The notes under the pieces are model-generated. The model was not told the DNA's origin and searched no databases. It saw only the letters and a program-made list of their open reading frames with translations. This document shows, piece after piece, positions 1-8,050 of a stretch of DNA of 64,000 nt (position 1 is the first letter of the stretch; each line of letters starts with the position of its first letter). Made by a program: the position numbers and the translations under genes. Where the stretch lies: assembly GCA_018713335.1 (NCBI GenBank), contig DVOW01000051.1, positions 1 to 64,000 of the forward strand. The letters are read 5' to 3'. The stretch is from Candidatus Merdivicinus intestinigallinarum (lineage in GTDB: Bacteria; Bacillota; Clostridia; Oscillospirales; Ruminococcaceae).

Positions 1-143
1 ATGTTCGGACACTATAGTCCTGGGAGGTAGACATCAGGCCAAGACACTCTCATTTTAACAGCTTAAGCAACAATGCGGAAAAAGACACGGCTGGCTGCCG
101 TGCCTGTTCCCGTAAATATATTGTAATAGGAAGTAAGTATAAT
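1..143. other. Left-edge stretch with no gene recognised
   Basis: I see no supported gene here. A short open end (ATG at 1, stop at 28-30) may be the tail of an upstream gene. A perfect 6-bp hairpin (CACGGC / GCCGTG, about 88-104) lies upstream of the first gene but has no clear T tract. The ribosome-binding site of the macrodomain gene (AGGAAGT) is at about 128-134. Confidence 0.4.
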
Positions 144-923
144 ATGACTCAATCAGAAAGACGAGTTTTCCTCATAAACGAATTGCTTTGTGAACAGCCC
201 AGATATCCCGATCTGAAGATCCCGACGGATGAGCAGGAGCAGCGGAGCCTGCTTCGTTCGCTTTTGAATATCCGGATGCCGGAACCTGTGAGTGAACGAT
301 TTTTAGAGGTGCAGAACGCCTATCTGCGAGAAGAAATCAGGGGGAAAGGGATCACCGAAATTTCCGATCTCCAACCAATACAGCCGGAGATCTACCTCTG
401 GCAGGGAGATATTACGACCCTGCGCTGCGACGCCATCGTCAATGCGGCCAACAGCCAGATGCTGGGGTGTTTTGTCCCCTGCCACGGGTGCATCGACAAC
501 GCCATCCACACCTTTGCAGGTGTCCAGCTCCGGCTGGCCTGCGCCGAACTGATGAAACAGCAAGGGCATGAAGAAGAAACCGGCAAGGCGAAGATCACGC
601 TGGCTTTCAACTTGCCCTGCCGCTATGTCCTGCACACCGTTGGGCCTATCGTGGGCAGCCGGCTCACCGGTCGGGACAGGGAACTGCTGGCCTCCTGCTA
701 CCGTTCCTGCCTGGAACTGGCGGAGAAAAATCATCTGAAAAGCATTGCGTTTTGCTGCATCTCAACAGGCGAGTTCCATTTTCCAAATAAGGAAGCGGCG
801 CAAATCGCCATTCAGGCCGTGAAAGATCACAAAACGCAGACGCACAGCGAAATGGAGGTGATCTTCAATGTTTTTCAGGAAACCGACCTTATCATCTACC
901 GAGAGTTACTGGGGACAAATTGA
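144..923 (+). CDS. Zinc-containing macrodomain protein-ADP-ribose hydrolase
   Basis: This 259-residue protein matches the bacterial Zn-macrodomain family, which removes mono-ADP-ribose from proteins. An N-terminal helical region (about 1-80) precedes the macrodomain. The ADP-ribose loop GDI is at 88-90, NAAN at 100-103, the cluster with C113, H114 and C116 that is expected to bind zinc follows, and a C-terminal CCISTGEF segment is visible. In Firmicutes and streptococci such proteins are encoded next to a class M sirtuin and reverse its modification. Here the downstream gene overlaps by 56 bp and is that sirtuin, so the two probably form a writer/eraser pair. The identity is well supported; the target protein is not shown by the sequence. 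Confidence 0.9.
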   Translation: MTQSERRVFLINELLCEQPRYPDLKIPTDEQEQRSLLRSLLNIRMPEPVSERFLEVQNAYLREEIRGKGITEISDLQPIQPEIYLWQGDITTLRCDAIVNAANSQMLGCFVPCHGCIDNAIHTFAGVQLRLACAELMKQQGHEEETGKAKITLAFNLPCRYVLHTVGPIVGSRLTGRDRELLASCYRSCLELAEKNHLKSIAFCCISTGEFHFPNKEAAQIAIQAVKDHKTQTHSEMEVIFNVFQETDLIIYRELLGTN

Positions 924-1737
924 CCGGCTGAAAAACCAGATCGAAGCCGCGGACGCAATCGTCGTCGGCGCAGGCGCGGGACTTTCCACCTCTGCCGGGT
1001 TCACATACAGCGGCGGACGTTTCCAAAAATATTTTTCGGATTTTGCAGCAAAGTACGGCTTTCACGATATGTATTCCGGCGGATTTTATCCATACAGCAC
1101 TCTGGAGGAACACTGGGCCTACTGGAGCCGGTATATCTATATCAACCGCTATATGGACGCACCTAAACCTGTTTATGACAATCTTTTAGCATTGGTTTAT
1201 GATAAAGACTACTTTGTTATCACAACCAATGTGGACCACTGCTTCCAAAAAGCGGGGTTTGATAAAAAACGCCTCTTTTACACACAGGGCGATTATGGCC
1301 TTTTTCAATGCAGTGAGCCTTGCTGCAGCGAAACCTTTGACAATGAAGATATGGTGCGGCGGATGCTGGCAGAGCAAAAAAATATGCGTGTTCCGGCGGA
1401 ATTGCTGCCTGTCTGCCCCCATTGCGGAAAGCCGCTTACCATGAACCTCCGTTCCGACGACAAGTTTGTGGAGGACGAAGGCTGGCATCAGGCGGCGGAA
1501 CGGTATGGACTGTTTATCCGAAGACATCAGAATACGCGTATCCTCTTTTTAGAGCTGGGCGTTGGGTATAACACCCCGGCGATCATCAAATATCCATTTT
1601 GGCAAATGACCGCAAAGAATCCAAAAGCAGTTTATTCTTGTATCAATTTTGGCGAGGCAATCGGGCCAAAAGGAATGGAACGTCAGGCTATTTATCTAAA
1701 TCATGATATTGGTAAAGTGCTGGATGACCTAAAGTAA
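868..1737 (+). CDS. SirTM-type (class M) sirtuin, probable protein ADP-ribosyltransferase
   Basis: This 289-residue Sir2-fold protein has the NAD loop GAGAGLSTSAGF (34-45) and TTNVDH (119-124). At the position of the classical catalytic histidine it has glutamine (YTQGDYG, Q140). Asn121/Gln140 is the pairing known for SirTM enzymes, which ADP-ribosylate rather than deacylate. Zinc cysteines are at 148, 152/153, 183 and 186. The start is set by a Shine-Dalgarno (GGAGGTG, 854-860) inside the macrodomain gene, 7 bp before ATG 868. Known operons usually add a GcvH-like protein and a lipoate ligase as substrate system; neither is present in the next genes. Function is inferred from family and residues. 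Confidence 0.88.
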   Translation: MFFRKPTLSSTESYWGQIDRLKNQIEAADAIVVGAGAGLSTSAGFTYSGGRFQKYFSDFAAKYGFHDMYSGGFYPYSTLEEHWAYWSRYIYINRYMDAPKPVYDNLLALVYDKDYFVITTNVDHCFQKAGFDKKRLFYTQGDYGLFQCSEPCCSETFDNEDMVRRMLAEQKNMRVPAELLPVCPHCGKPLTMNLRSDDKFVEDEGWHQAAERYGLFIRRHQNTRILFLELGVGYNTPAIIKYPFWQMTAKNPKAVYSCINFGEAIGPKGMERQAIYLNHDIGKVLDDLK

Positions 1738-1819
1738 AAAAGCCAGGGCGAACGCTTGAAAGCCGGCGGCCGGGAAGATTTGCTTCGGTATTATCTGAGA
1801 AACGGATCAGGGCAAGGGA

Positions 1820-1848
1820 TTGCGTTTCGGCATTTTTCCTGTTATAAT
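1820..1848 (+). promoter_or_regulatory. SigA-type promoter of the lysine methylase gene
   Basis: TTGCGT (1820-1825), a 17-bp spacer and a perfect TATAAT (1843-1848). Transcription would start near 1855, just at the foot of the hairpin described next. Confidence 0.7.
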
Positions 1849-1854
1849 AAAGAA

Positions 1855-1882
1855 AAACTCCCTCGAACGATCGGGGGAGTTT
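1855..1882 (+). promoter_or_regulatory. Hairpin at the predicted 5' end of the mRNA
   Basis: AAACTCCC pairs with GGGAGTTT and is followed by TTTTCC. It resembles an intrinsic terminator, but it lies downstream of a good promoter, so it would sit at the very 5' end of the methylase transcript. It could be the terminator of the sirtuin gene, a 5' stabilising stem-loop, or both. Confidence 0.55.
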
Positions 1883-1905
1883 TCCTATAACAAGGAGGGA
1901 TCCCA

Positions 1906-2991
1906 TTGAAACTTCAATATCCATCCTACTACCCGCTTTTTCAATGCACCGCCGCTTCCTGCCGCCACAGCTGTTGCATCGGCTGGGAAATCGACATCGA
2001 CCCCGAAACCGCCGCCCTTTATCAAAGCATCCCCGGCCCCATGGGCGAGGAGCTCCGGCGGGCGATCTGCCGGGAAAACCCGCCCCACTTCCGGTTAAGG
2101 GAGGACGGACGCTGCCCTTTTCTCAATGAAGAAGGACTTTGCCGTCTGATCCTGGCAAAGGGCCAGGGAATCCTCTGCGAGATCTGCGCCCAGCACCCCC
2201 GGTTCCACAATCCATATGGAAATCTGCGGGAATCCGGCCTTGGGCTCTGCTGCGAGGAAGCCGGACGGCTCCTTTTCACCCATGAACCCGGGCTGCTTCA
2301 ATCCGAAACGACGGAGGAACCGTCCGAATCCGACCCGGACTGGCTGCCGGAGCTTCTGGAAGTCCGGGAAACCGCTTTTTCCCTGGCGCTGGAAAGCGCT
2401 TACTCTATAACAGAACGGCTTTTCCTCCTGCTCTGCCTGGGGGCGGATGTTCAGGACGCGCTGGATGAAGGGGCCTCCCTGCTTCAAGCCGCCGCCCCCT
2501 ACCAGGAGGAAATATTCCGGCGGGAAACCCTTTCGGAGCTGGACGGATTTTCTTTTGACCGGGAAGCCTTGAACAGCCTCCTTTCCTTTTTCCAAAACCG
2601 GGAACCTCTGGACAAAGAGTGGCCGGCCCGCCTTGCCGGCATCCGGGAACGCCTTGGGGCGCTGGTCCCCCTCCGGATGCTTTCGGAGGACCGGGAGGCC
2701 TATGAGCGCCTGATCTTTTACTTTTTGTTCCGGTATCTGCTGGACGCCGGTGAGGATAGGGATTTTCTGTCCAAAATCAAATTCGCCGTCGCCGCCGTCG
2801 CGGTGATCTCCCTGCTGGACGCCCAAATCCGCCTGGAAACCGGCGGGCTCTCTTTGGAAAACCGGATAGAAAACGCCCGGAGCTTTTCCAGCGAAACGGA
2901 ATACAGCCCCGACGCCATGGAGGATTTTTGGAACGCCTGCTGGGAGGAGGAGTTCCTCTCCTTTTCCGCCTTGGCGGGATTCTGTTCTTAA
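1906..2991 (+). CDS. fliB: FliB-family lysine-N-methylase
   Basis: This 361-residue protein carries the cysteine-rich signature of the flagellin lysine-N-methylase family: C14, C19, C23, C24 followed by GWEIDID, then a CPFL...C...CEICAQHPR block at about 70-105 and an LCC motif. These cysteines are thought to hold a metal or Fe-S centre. The gene uses a TTG start, chosen because AAGGAGGG lies 6 bp upstream and it directly precedes the conserved N-terminus. No flagellin or flagellar gene is in the window, so the methylated substrate may not be flagellin; many gut Clostridia carry such orphan copies. Family assignment is firm, substrate open. Confidence 0.8.
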   Translation: MKLQYPSYYPLFQCTAASCRHSCCIGWEIDIDPETAALYQSIPGPMGEELRRAICRENPPHFRLREDGRCPFLNEEGLCRLILAKGQGILCEICAQHPRFHNPYGNLRESGLGLCCEEAGRLLFTHEPGLLQSETTEEPSESDPDWLPELLEVRETAFSLALESAYSITERLFLLLCLGADVQDALDEGASLLQAAAPYQEEIFRRETLSELDGFSFDREALNSLLSFFQNREPLDKEWPARLAGIRERLGALVPLRMLSEDREAYERLIFYFLFRYLLDAGEDRDFLSKIKFAVAAVAVISLLDAQIRLETGGLSLENRIENARSFSSETEYSPDAMEDFWNACWEEEFLSFSALAGFCS

Positions 2992-3024
2992 GAAACAATT
3001 TAACAAAAAATTAAGCCTGCTCCC

Positions 3025-3053
3025 TTGTGCTTTTCCTTCAAATAAGATATAAT
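3025..3053 (+). promoter_or_regulatory. SigA-type promoter of xpaC-telA
   Basis: TTGTGC (3025-3030), 17-bp spacer, TATAAT (3048-3053), 45 bp before the chosen start codon. Confidence 0.75.
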
Positions 3054-3098
3054 GAAACTTAAGGCGTTTTGCCGGATTTTTTCCATGGAGGAAATCAA

Positions 3099-4451
3099 AT
3101 GGACGACTTATTGAACCAATTGAATAAACAGATCAGCCGGGTCACGGAACGGGTCCTGTCCCCGCAGGAAATGGACGCCCTGAAGCGGGACGTCCAGAAA
3201 ACCATGCGCAGCGCGGGCAAAGTTGCCGGGGACGCCATTCGGGAATTTGGCCAGGGGTTCCAAGCCGCGCAGAACCGGCCGCCTTTTGAAAGCCAAAATC
3301 ATCAGACCCAGGAAAAAACCTACTGGACCCCGCCCGGCTCCGGCGGTCCCCAGGCGGGGGGCCCGGGCGCAAACGGCGGCGCCCCTCAATGGAACACCTT
3401 TACCCGGCCCTCCCCGCGTCCGCGTCCTCAGCCAAGGCCGCAGCCCCAGCCCCGCAGCTTCCAGAGCTTCGGCAAGACCCAGCCCCAGGCCAAACGGAAA
3501 GACGGCACTGCCGCGGCCTGGCTGCTCACCGTATTCGGCATCATTCTGGGCCTTTCCAGCCTGAGCTTTATGGTGGAACAGCTCTCATATTTGAGCTACT
3601 GGAACCCTGTGACGATGATCGTGGAGATCGCTGTCGCCGTGCTGCCCGCAGCCGCCTGCGCCACGGCCGCGGCCTGCGGCATCCACCGTATCCGGTACAT
3701 TGGGCGGTACCATAAATATAAAGCCCAGCTGAAGGGAGTGGATTACGCCTCCATCGCGGATATGGCCGAATTTTTCGCCATCCCCCAGCAAAAGCTTTTA
3801 AAGGACTTAAAGCGCATGACCAGCGACGGTCTGTTCAAGGGCTGTTACTTTGATGAAGAGGAAACCTGCTTCATTTTAAGCAAAGAGGTTTATGACCAGT
3901 ACCTGGCCATGAAGGAGAATTTGAAAGCCCAGCAGATTGAGGCGGAGCGCCGCCGCAAAATCGCCGAGGAAAACCCGGAGGCCGCCGCTTTGGAGGAAAT
4001 GCGCTCCACCGGCGAAAGCTATATCCGGAAGATCCGGGAACTGAACGATGCCCTCCCCGCCCAGGACATTTCCGAAAAGCTGGACACTTTAGAGCAGATC
4101 TGCTCCCAGATCTTCCGGTATGTGGAAAAACACCCGGAAAAGCTCTCCCAGATCCGCCGGTTCATGAGCTATTACCTGCCCACCACCCTGAAGCTCACGG
4201 AATCCTACCGGGATTTGGAGCTGCGGGGCATTTCCACCCAGGAAGCGGACAGTGTCAAAAAAGAGATTTTGGATACCCTGGACAACATCAACCTGGCGTT
4301 CCAAAACCTGTATAAAAACCTGATGCAGAAGGACCTAATGGGCCTTTCCGCCGATATTTCCGCCCTGGAAACCATGCTGGCCCAGGAAGGGCTCATCGAC
4401 GGCGAGCTGAAAATGGATACCCCTGAAAACGGAAGGAGTTTTGACTTATGA
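3099..4451 (+). CDS. xpaC: XpaC-family membrane protein
   Basis: This 450-residue protein belongs to the XpaC family (named after 5-bromo-4-chloroindolyl phosphate hydrolysis). An N-terminal helix (1-60) is followed by a long Pro/Gln/Arg-rich linker (about 70-135), two membrane segments (about 145-205) and a conserved helical C-terminal domain that includes TTLKLTESY and LDTLDNINLAFQ. ATG 3099 was chosen over an upstream in-frame TTG because GGAGG lies 7 bp before it. Its stop overlaps the start of the TelA gene by 4 bp (ATGA), the usual xpaC-telA pairing. The biochemical role is unknown; the pair is linked to toxic-anion and envelope-stress resistance. Confidence 0.85.
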   Translation: MDDLLNQLNKQISRVTERVLSPQEMDALKRDVQKTMRSAGKVAGDAIREFGQGFQAAQNRPPFESQNHQTQEKTYWTPPGSGGPQAGGPGANGGAPQWNTFTRPSPRPRPQPRPQPQPRSFQSFGKTQPQAKRKDGTAAAWLLTVFGIILGLSSLSFMVEQLSYLSYWNPVTMIVEIAVAVLPAAACATAAACGIHRIRYIGRYHKYKAQLKGVDYASIADMAEFFAIPQQKLLKDLKRMTSDGLFKGCYFDEEETCFILSKEVYDQYLAMKENLKAQQIEAERRRKIAEENPEAAALEEMRSTGESYIRKIRELNDALPAQDISEKLDTLEQICSQIFRYVEKHPEKLSQIRRFMSYYLPTTLKLTESYRDLELRGISTQEADSVKKEILDTLDNINLAFQNLYKNLMQKDLMGLSADISALETMLAQEGLIDGELKMDTPENGRSFDL

Positions 4452-5620
4452 GCGAACTGGAACAAGTCCCAACCTTAACCCTGGATTTTGAAGAAGCCGT
4501 ACAGCAGGCGGCCGCGGCTCCGGCTGCCCCGGCCGCGCCTACTCTGACTGCGGCCCCCGCCCAGGTTCAGCAGGCCGCCCCGGCGGAGCCTCCGGAACCC
4601 GTCCTTTCCCCTGCTGAGGAAAAAGCGGTCCAGGAATTTCTCCCGAAAATCGAGCTGTCCAATTCCAGTGTCATCGTCCAGTACGGCTCCGGCGCCCAGA
4701 AAAAAATCGCGGACTTCTCCGAAAACGTGCTGAGCACTGTCCGCACCAAGGATTTGGGCGAGGTTGGCCAGATTCTCACCGATGTGGTGACCCAGCTGAA
4801 GGATTTTGACGTGGAAGAGGAGGAAAAGGGCTTTTTCGGCTTTTTCAAGCGTTCCGCCAACAAAATGACGGCCCTAAAGGCAAAATACGACAAGGCCGAG
4901 GCCAATGTCAACCGCATCTGCGAGGTTTTGGAATCCCATCAGGTCCAGCTTCTCAAGGATGTGTCCATGCTGGACAAAATGTATGAGATGAACAAGACCT
5001 ATTTTAAGGAACTCTCCCTTTATATCATCGCCGGCAAACGGAAGCTCAAGGAGGTCCGGGAGGGCGAGCTTGCCCAGCTGATGCAGAAAGCCTCCCAAAG
5101 CGGCCTGCCGGAGGACGCCCAGGCGGTCAACGATTTGAACGCTATGTGCGACCGGTTTGAAAAGAAGATCCACGACCTGGAGCTGACCCGGATGATCTCC
5201 ATTCAGACGGCCCCCCAGATCCGGCTGGTGCAGAACAACGACACTTTAATGTCCGACAAGATCCAGTCCACTCTGGTGAACACCATCCCCCTGTGGAAGA
5301 GCCAGATGGTGCTGGCTTTGGGAGTGGAGCATTCCCGCCAGGCTGCCGAGGCCCAGCGGGCGGTCAGCGATATGACCAACGAGCTCCTGCGCCGCAACGC
5401 CGACACCCTGAAAATGGCCACCATTGACACGGCCAAGGAATCCGAACGAGGCATTGTGGACATGGAAACCCTGCGCCACACCAACGAAAGCCTGATTACC
5501 ACCCTGGACGAGGTCATCCGCATTCAGGAGGAAGGCCGCCAGAAACGCCGGGAGGCGGAAGTGGAGCTGGTGAAGCTGGAAAACGACCTGAAACAGAAAC
5601 TTTTGTCCATCCAACGCTAG
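4448..5620 (+). CDS. telA: TelA-family toxic anion resistance protein
   Basis: This 390-residue soluble, strongly helical protein is of the TelA (tellurite/toxic anion resistance) family. The Ala/Pro-rich N-terminus (about 10-55) is a variable linker. The conserved core begins near FLPKIELSNSS, includes GFFGFFKRSANKM, and ends with a coiled coil of the IDTAKESERGIVDMETLRHTN type. It is translationally coupled to xpaC through an ATGA overlap. Family members are associated with resistance to tellurite, nisin and cell-wall antibiotics, but the mechanism is not settled. Length and motif order are normal. Confidence 0.88.
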   Translation: MSELEQVPTLTLDFEEAVQQAAAAPAAPAAPTLTAAPAQVQQAAPAEPPEPVLSPAEEKAVQEFLPKIELSNSSVIVQYGSGAQKKIADFSENVLSTVRTKDLGEVGQILTDVVTQLKDFDVEEEEKGFFGFFKRSANKMTALKAKYDKAEANVNRICEVLESHQVQLLKDVSMLDKMYEMNKTYFKELSLYIIAGKRKLKEVREGELAQLMQKASQSGLPEDAQAVNDLNAMCDRFEKKIHDLELTRMISIQTAPQIRLVQNNDTLMSDKIQSTLVNTIPLWKSQMVLALGVEHSRQAAEAQRAVSDMTNELLRRNADTLKMATIDTAKESERGIVDMETLRHTNESLITTLDEVIRIQEEGRQKRREAEVELVKLENDLKQKLLSIQR

Positions 5621-5915
5621 CGGCCCGGAATCCGGGCTGATAAGACGCCGCGGCGTTTCAATTCCTATCCAATCGCTGGACGGCGAAATAAATTCGCCGA
5701 TTTGACAGGTTTCATCTTCTATCGTTTGTAGGGGCATTTATTCACGACTGATTCCCCGAAATTTTTTTGTATTTTACGCGGGCCGGGCGACCCGGCCCCT
5801 ACAACCGGTGAATCGCCGGTGATAGTTCGACGCAGCGTTTCAACCTCCATCCGACCGCCGGATGGCGAAATAAATTCGCCGATTTGGCAGGTTTATCTTC
5901 TATCGTATTGCAGGG
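5621..5915. repeat. Intergenic repeat block: two copies of repeat B around one REP
   Basis: No gene. Two degenerate copies of the same roughly 100-bp unit (5640-5740 and 5812-5915) contain the inverted repeat GGCGAAATAAATTCGCC and the tail TTCATCTTCTATCGTTTG. Between them is a canonical REP hairpin (5780-5802, foot CCCCTAC). The same unit recurs at about 20925-21030 (inverted), 44425-44551 and 46845-46945. The second copy runs to within 100 bp of metA. Confidence 0.75.
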
Positions 5916-6005
5916 GTGACGGTCATCAAATTGACGACATGTTCGCCCGCATTTTCCGTAACCGCTGAAAGCACTTTTATCATCCATCAGAAACGAGGTC
6001 TGCCC

Positions 6006-6941
6006 ATGCCCATTAACATTCCCGTTACCCTCCCCGCCAACTCCGTTTTGCAGCGGGAAAATATCTTCGTCATGGACGAGGAACGGGCGATCCATCAGGA
6101 TATCCGGCCCCTAAAAATCGCCATTTTAAACCTGATGCCCAAGAAAATCGAAACCGAAACCCAGCTCCTCCGGCTCCTGTCCAACACTCCCCTTCAGATC
6201 GACCTGGAGCTTTTGCAGATGGCCTCCCATGTGTCCAAAAACACCTCCGACGACCACCTGTTCAAATATTACAAAACCCTGGACGACGTAAAGGACCAGC
6301 GGTTCGACGGGCTGATCATCACCGGCGCGCCGGTGGAGCAGATGCCCTTTGAGGAGGTGGACTACTGGCCGGAGCTTTGCCGGGTCTTTGAATGGTCCAA
6401 AACCAACGTCTACTCCACCTTCCACATCTGCTGGGGGGCACAGGCCGGGCTTTACTATCACTACGGCGTGCCCAAATACGACCTGCCGGCCAAAATGTTC
6501 GGCATTTTCCCTCACACGGTCCTGCAGCCCTTCCACCAGCTTCTCCGGGGGTTCGACGAGGTGTTCTACGTCCCCCATTCCCGCCACACGGAGGTGCGGG
6601 AGGAGGACATCCTGAGGCATCCGGAGCTGGAGATCCTCACCAAGTCCCCGATTTCCGGGGTGCACATTGTGGCGGACACCTCCGGGAGGCAGTTTTTCGT
6701 CACAGGGCATTCGGAGTACGACCGGGGAACCCTGGCGGCGGAGTATTTCCGGGATCTGGACAAGGGGCTGCCCATCCACATCCCCTACAACTATTTTGAG
6801 GGGGACGACCCGGACAACCCGCCCCGTTTCATCTGGCGCAGCCACGCGAACCTCCTCCTTGTCAACTGGCTCAACTATTTCGTCTACCAGCAGACCCCCT
6901 ACAACCTGGAGGAAATGGACCGGGAACGGCGGGAACGTTAA
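6006..6941 (+). CDS. metA: Homoserine O-acyltransferase, predicted acetyl-CoA specific
   Basis: This 311-residue MetA-family enzyme activates homoserine at the first committed step of methionine synthesis. The catalytic residues fall at the family positions: Cys142 (HICWGAQ), His235 and Glu237 (TGHSEYD). Residue 111 is Glu (GAPVEQM). In characterised MetA enzymes Glu111 goes with acetyl-CoA and Gly111 with succinyl-CoA, so this is probably an O-acetyltransferase despite the name homoserine O-succinyltransferase. ATG 6006 was chosen at the conserved MPINIP start; upstream in-frame codons are repeat DNA. No S-box or T-box was seen ahead of it. Confidence 0.93.
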   Translation: MPINIPVTLPANSVLQRENIFVMDEERAIHQDIRPLKIAILNLMPKKIETETQLLRLLSNTPLQIDLELLQMASHVSKNTSDDHLFKYYKTLDDVKDQRFDGLIITGAPVEQMPFEEVDYWPELCRVFEWSKTNVYSTFHICWGAQAGLYYHYGVPKYDLPAKMFGIFPHTVLQPFHQLLRGFDEVFYVPHSRHTEVREEDILRHPELEILTKSPISGVHIVADTSGRQFFVTGHSEYDRGTLAAEYFRDLDKGLPIHIPYNYFEGDDPDNPPRFIWRSHANLLLVNWLNYFVYQQTPYNLEEMDRERRER

Positions 6942-6967
6942 TTTTCCTGGAATTTTTGCAAAACAGC

Positions 6968-6996
6968 TTGATTTCTGGACGAAAGTTGTCTATAAT
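6968..6996 (+). promoter_or_regulatory. SigA-type promoter of the DUF1858 gene
   Basis: TTGATT (6968-6973), 17-bp spacer, TATAAT (6991-6996), just downstream of metA. Confidence 0.72.
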
Positions 6997-7028
6997 AAAG
7001 CTATACTATAAAAGAAAGGATGTTTCCC

Positions 7029-7226
7029 ATGGTCGTTACCAAAGAAACTGTTATCGGCGATATTCTTGATTTTGATGCCACCACTGCCCAGTATTTCCTG
7101 GAAATGGGGATGCACTGCCTGGGCTGCCCTTCCGCCCGGGGCGAATCCCTGGCAGAAGCCTGCATGGTCCACGGCGTTGACGCGGACGAGCTGGTAGAAA
7201 AAATCAACGCGCACATTAACAAATAA
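7029..7226 (+). CDS. DUF1858 redox-disulfide domain protein
   Basis: This 65-residue protein is a stand-alone DUF1858 domain, a family often found with hybrid-cluster proteins and ScdA-like iron-sulfur repair proteins. The signature MHCLGCPSARGESLAEAC contains the conserved CxxC pair. ATG 7029 was preferred to an in-frame ATG at 7020 because GAAAGGA is then well spaced. It has its own promoter and a terminator downstream, so it is probably monocistronic. Exact role unknown. Confidence 0.85.
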   Translation: MVVTKETVIGDILDFDATTAQYFLEMGMHCLGCPSARGESLAEACMVHGVDADELVEKINAHINK

Positions 7227-7299
7227 CGTTTCAAATGTAGAGGCGAACTGTGTTCGCCCGCCAAATGAACGAATCCTGATAAAATCAGAGGGCAAATAA

Positions 7300-7326
7300 G
7301 GGGCACGGGGTTCGTGCCCCTGTTTT
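7300..7326 (+). terminator. Intrinsic terminator after the DUF1858 gene
   Basis: GGGGCACG (7300-7307) pairs perfectly with CGTGCCCC (7313-7320) and is followed by TGTTTT. It lies 20 bp before the trmK start. Confidence 0.8.
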
Positions 7327-7345
7327 GCTATATGGAGGCTTGTAC

Positions 7346-8050
7346 ATGAAAAATCTCGACGGCCGTTTGCAGGCGGCGGCGGACCTGGTTACCCCTGGCG
7401 GGTTCCTTCTGGATGTTGGCACCGACCACGGCTATCTGCCGATTTGGCTCATGGAGCAGGGAAAAATCCGAGGGGCCATCGCCTCGGACGTGAACTTAAA
7501 CCCCCTGATCTCCGCTAAAATGAACATCCAGGCCGCCGGACTTTCGGATAAGATCGACACCCGGCTGGCCGACGGTCTTTCCGGCATCGACCTAACGGAA
7601 GTGACGGACATCGCCATTGCAGGCATGGGCGGGATGCTCATTGGGGACATTCTGGAGGCCCGTTCCCCTCTTGCCGGGAAACACCTGATTTTACAGCCCA
7701 TGACCCAGGCGCCATACCTCCGGCGGTGGCTCTGCCGGAACGGGTATGCCATTTCCGCCGAATCCCCGGCGGAGGCAGGCGGCAAATTTTACGCGGTGAT
7801 TTCCGCCCGGTACGAGGGCAGCAACTGGGAATGCGACGACTTTTTCGCCCATGTGGGCAAAATGCCGGATGCCTTAAGAAGCCCCCAAAAACGGCAGCTG
7901 GCCGGGCAATATTTGAAATTCCTGCAAAACAAGCTGCGGGTCATCCTGCTGGGCATGTCCCAGTCCGCTTCCGGGGACCCGGCGGCGGAGCAATATCAGG
8001 AAATCTACTTACAGCTGGACGAGCTTCTGGAAAGGGAGGGATCGTTGTGA
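7346..8050 (+). CDS. trmK: tRNA (adenine-22-N1)-methyltransferase
   Basis: This 234-residue SAM-dependent enzyme methylates A22 in the D-arm region of tRNA. The SAM loop is DVGTDHGYLP, followed by IASDVNLNPL and the family motif IAGMGGMLI, then LQPMTQ. ATG 7346 was chosen because GGAGG lies 7-8 bp upstream and the N-terminal LDGRLQAAA is conserved. The stop overlaps the start of the Nif3-like gene, the gene pair conserved across Firmicutes. Confidence 0.92.
   Translation: MKNLDGRLQAAADLVTPGGFLLDVGTDHGYLPIWLMEQGKIRGAIASDVNLNPLISAKMNIQAAGLSDKIDTRLADGLSGIDLTEVTDIAIAGMGGMLIGDILEARSPLAGKHLILQPMTQAPYLRRWLCRNGYAISAESPAEAGGKFYAVISARYEGSNWECDDFFAHVGKMPDALRSPQKRQLAGQYLKFLQNKLRVILLGMSQSASGDPAAEQYQEIYLQLDELLEREGSL

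Noticed and set aside
5916-6005. Riboswitch ahead of metA
   Set aside because: The stretch is repeat B and a GTCATC/GATGAC hairpin; no S-box or T-box elements were found.
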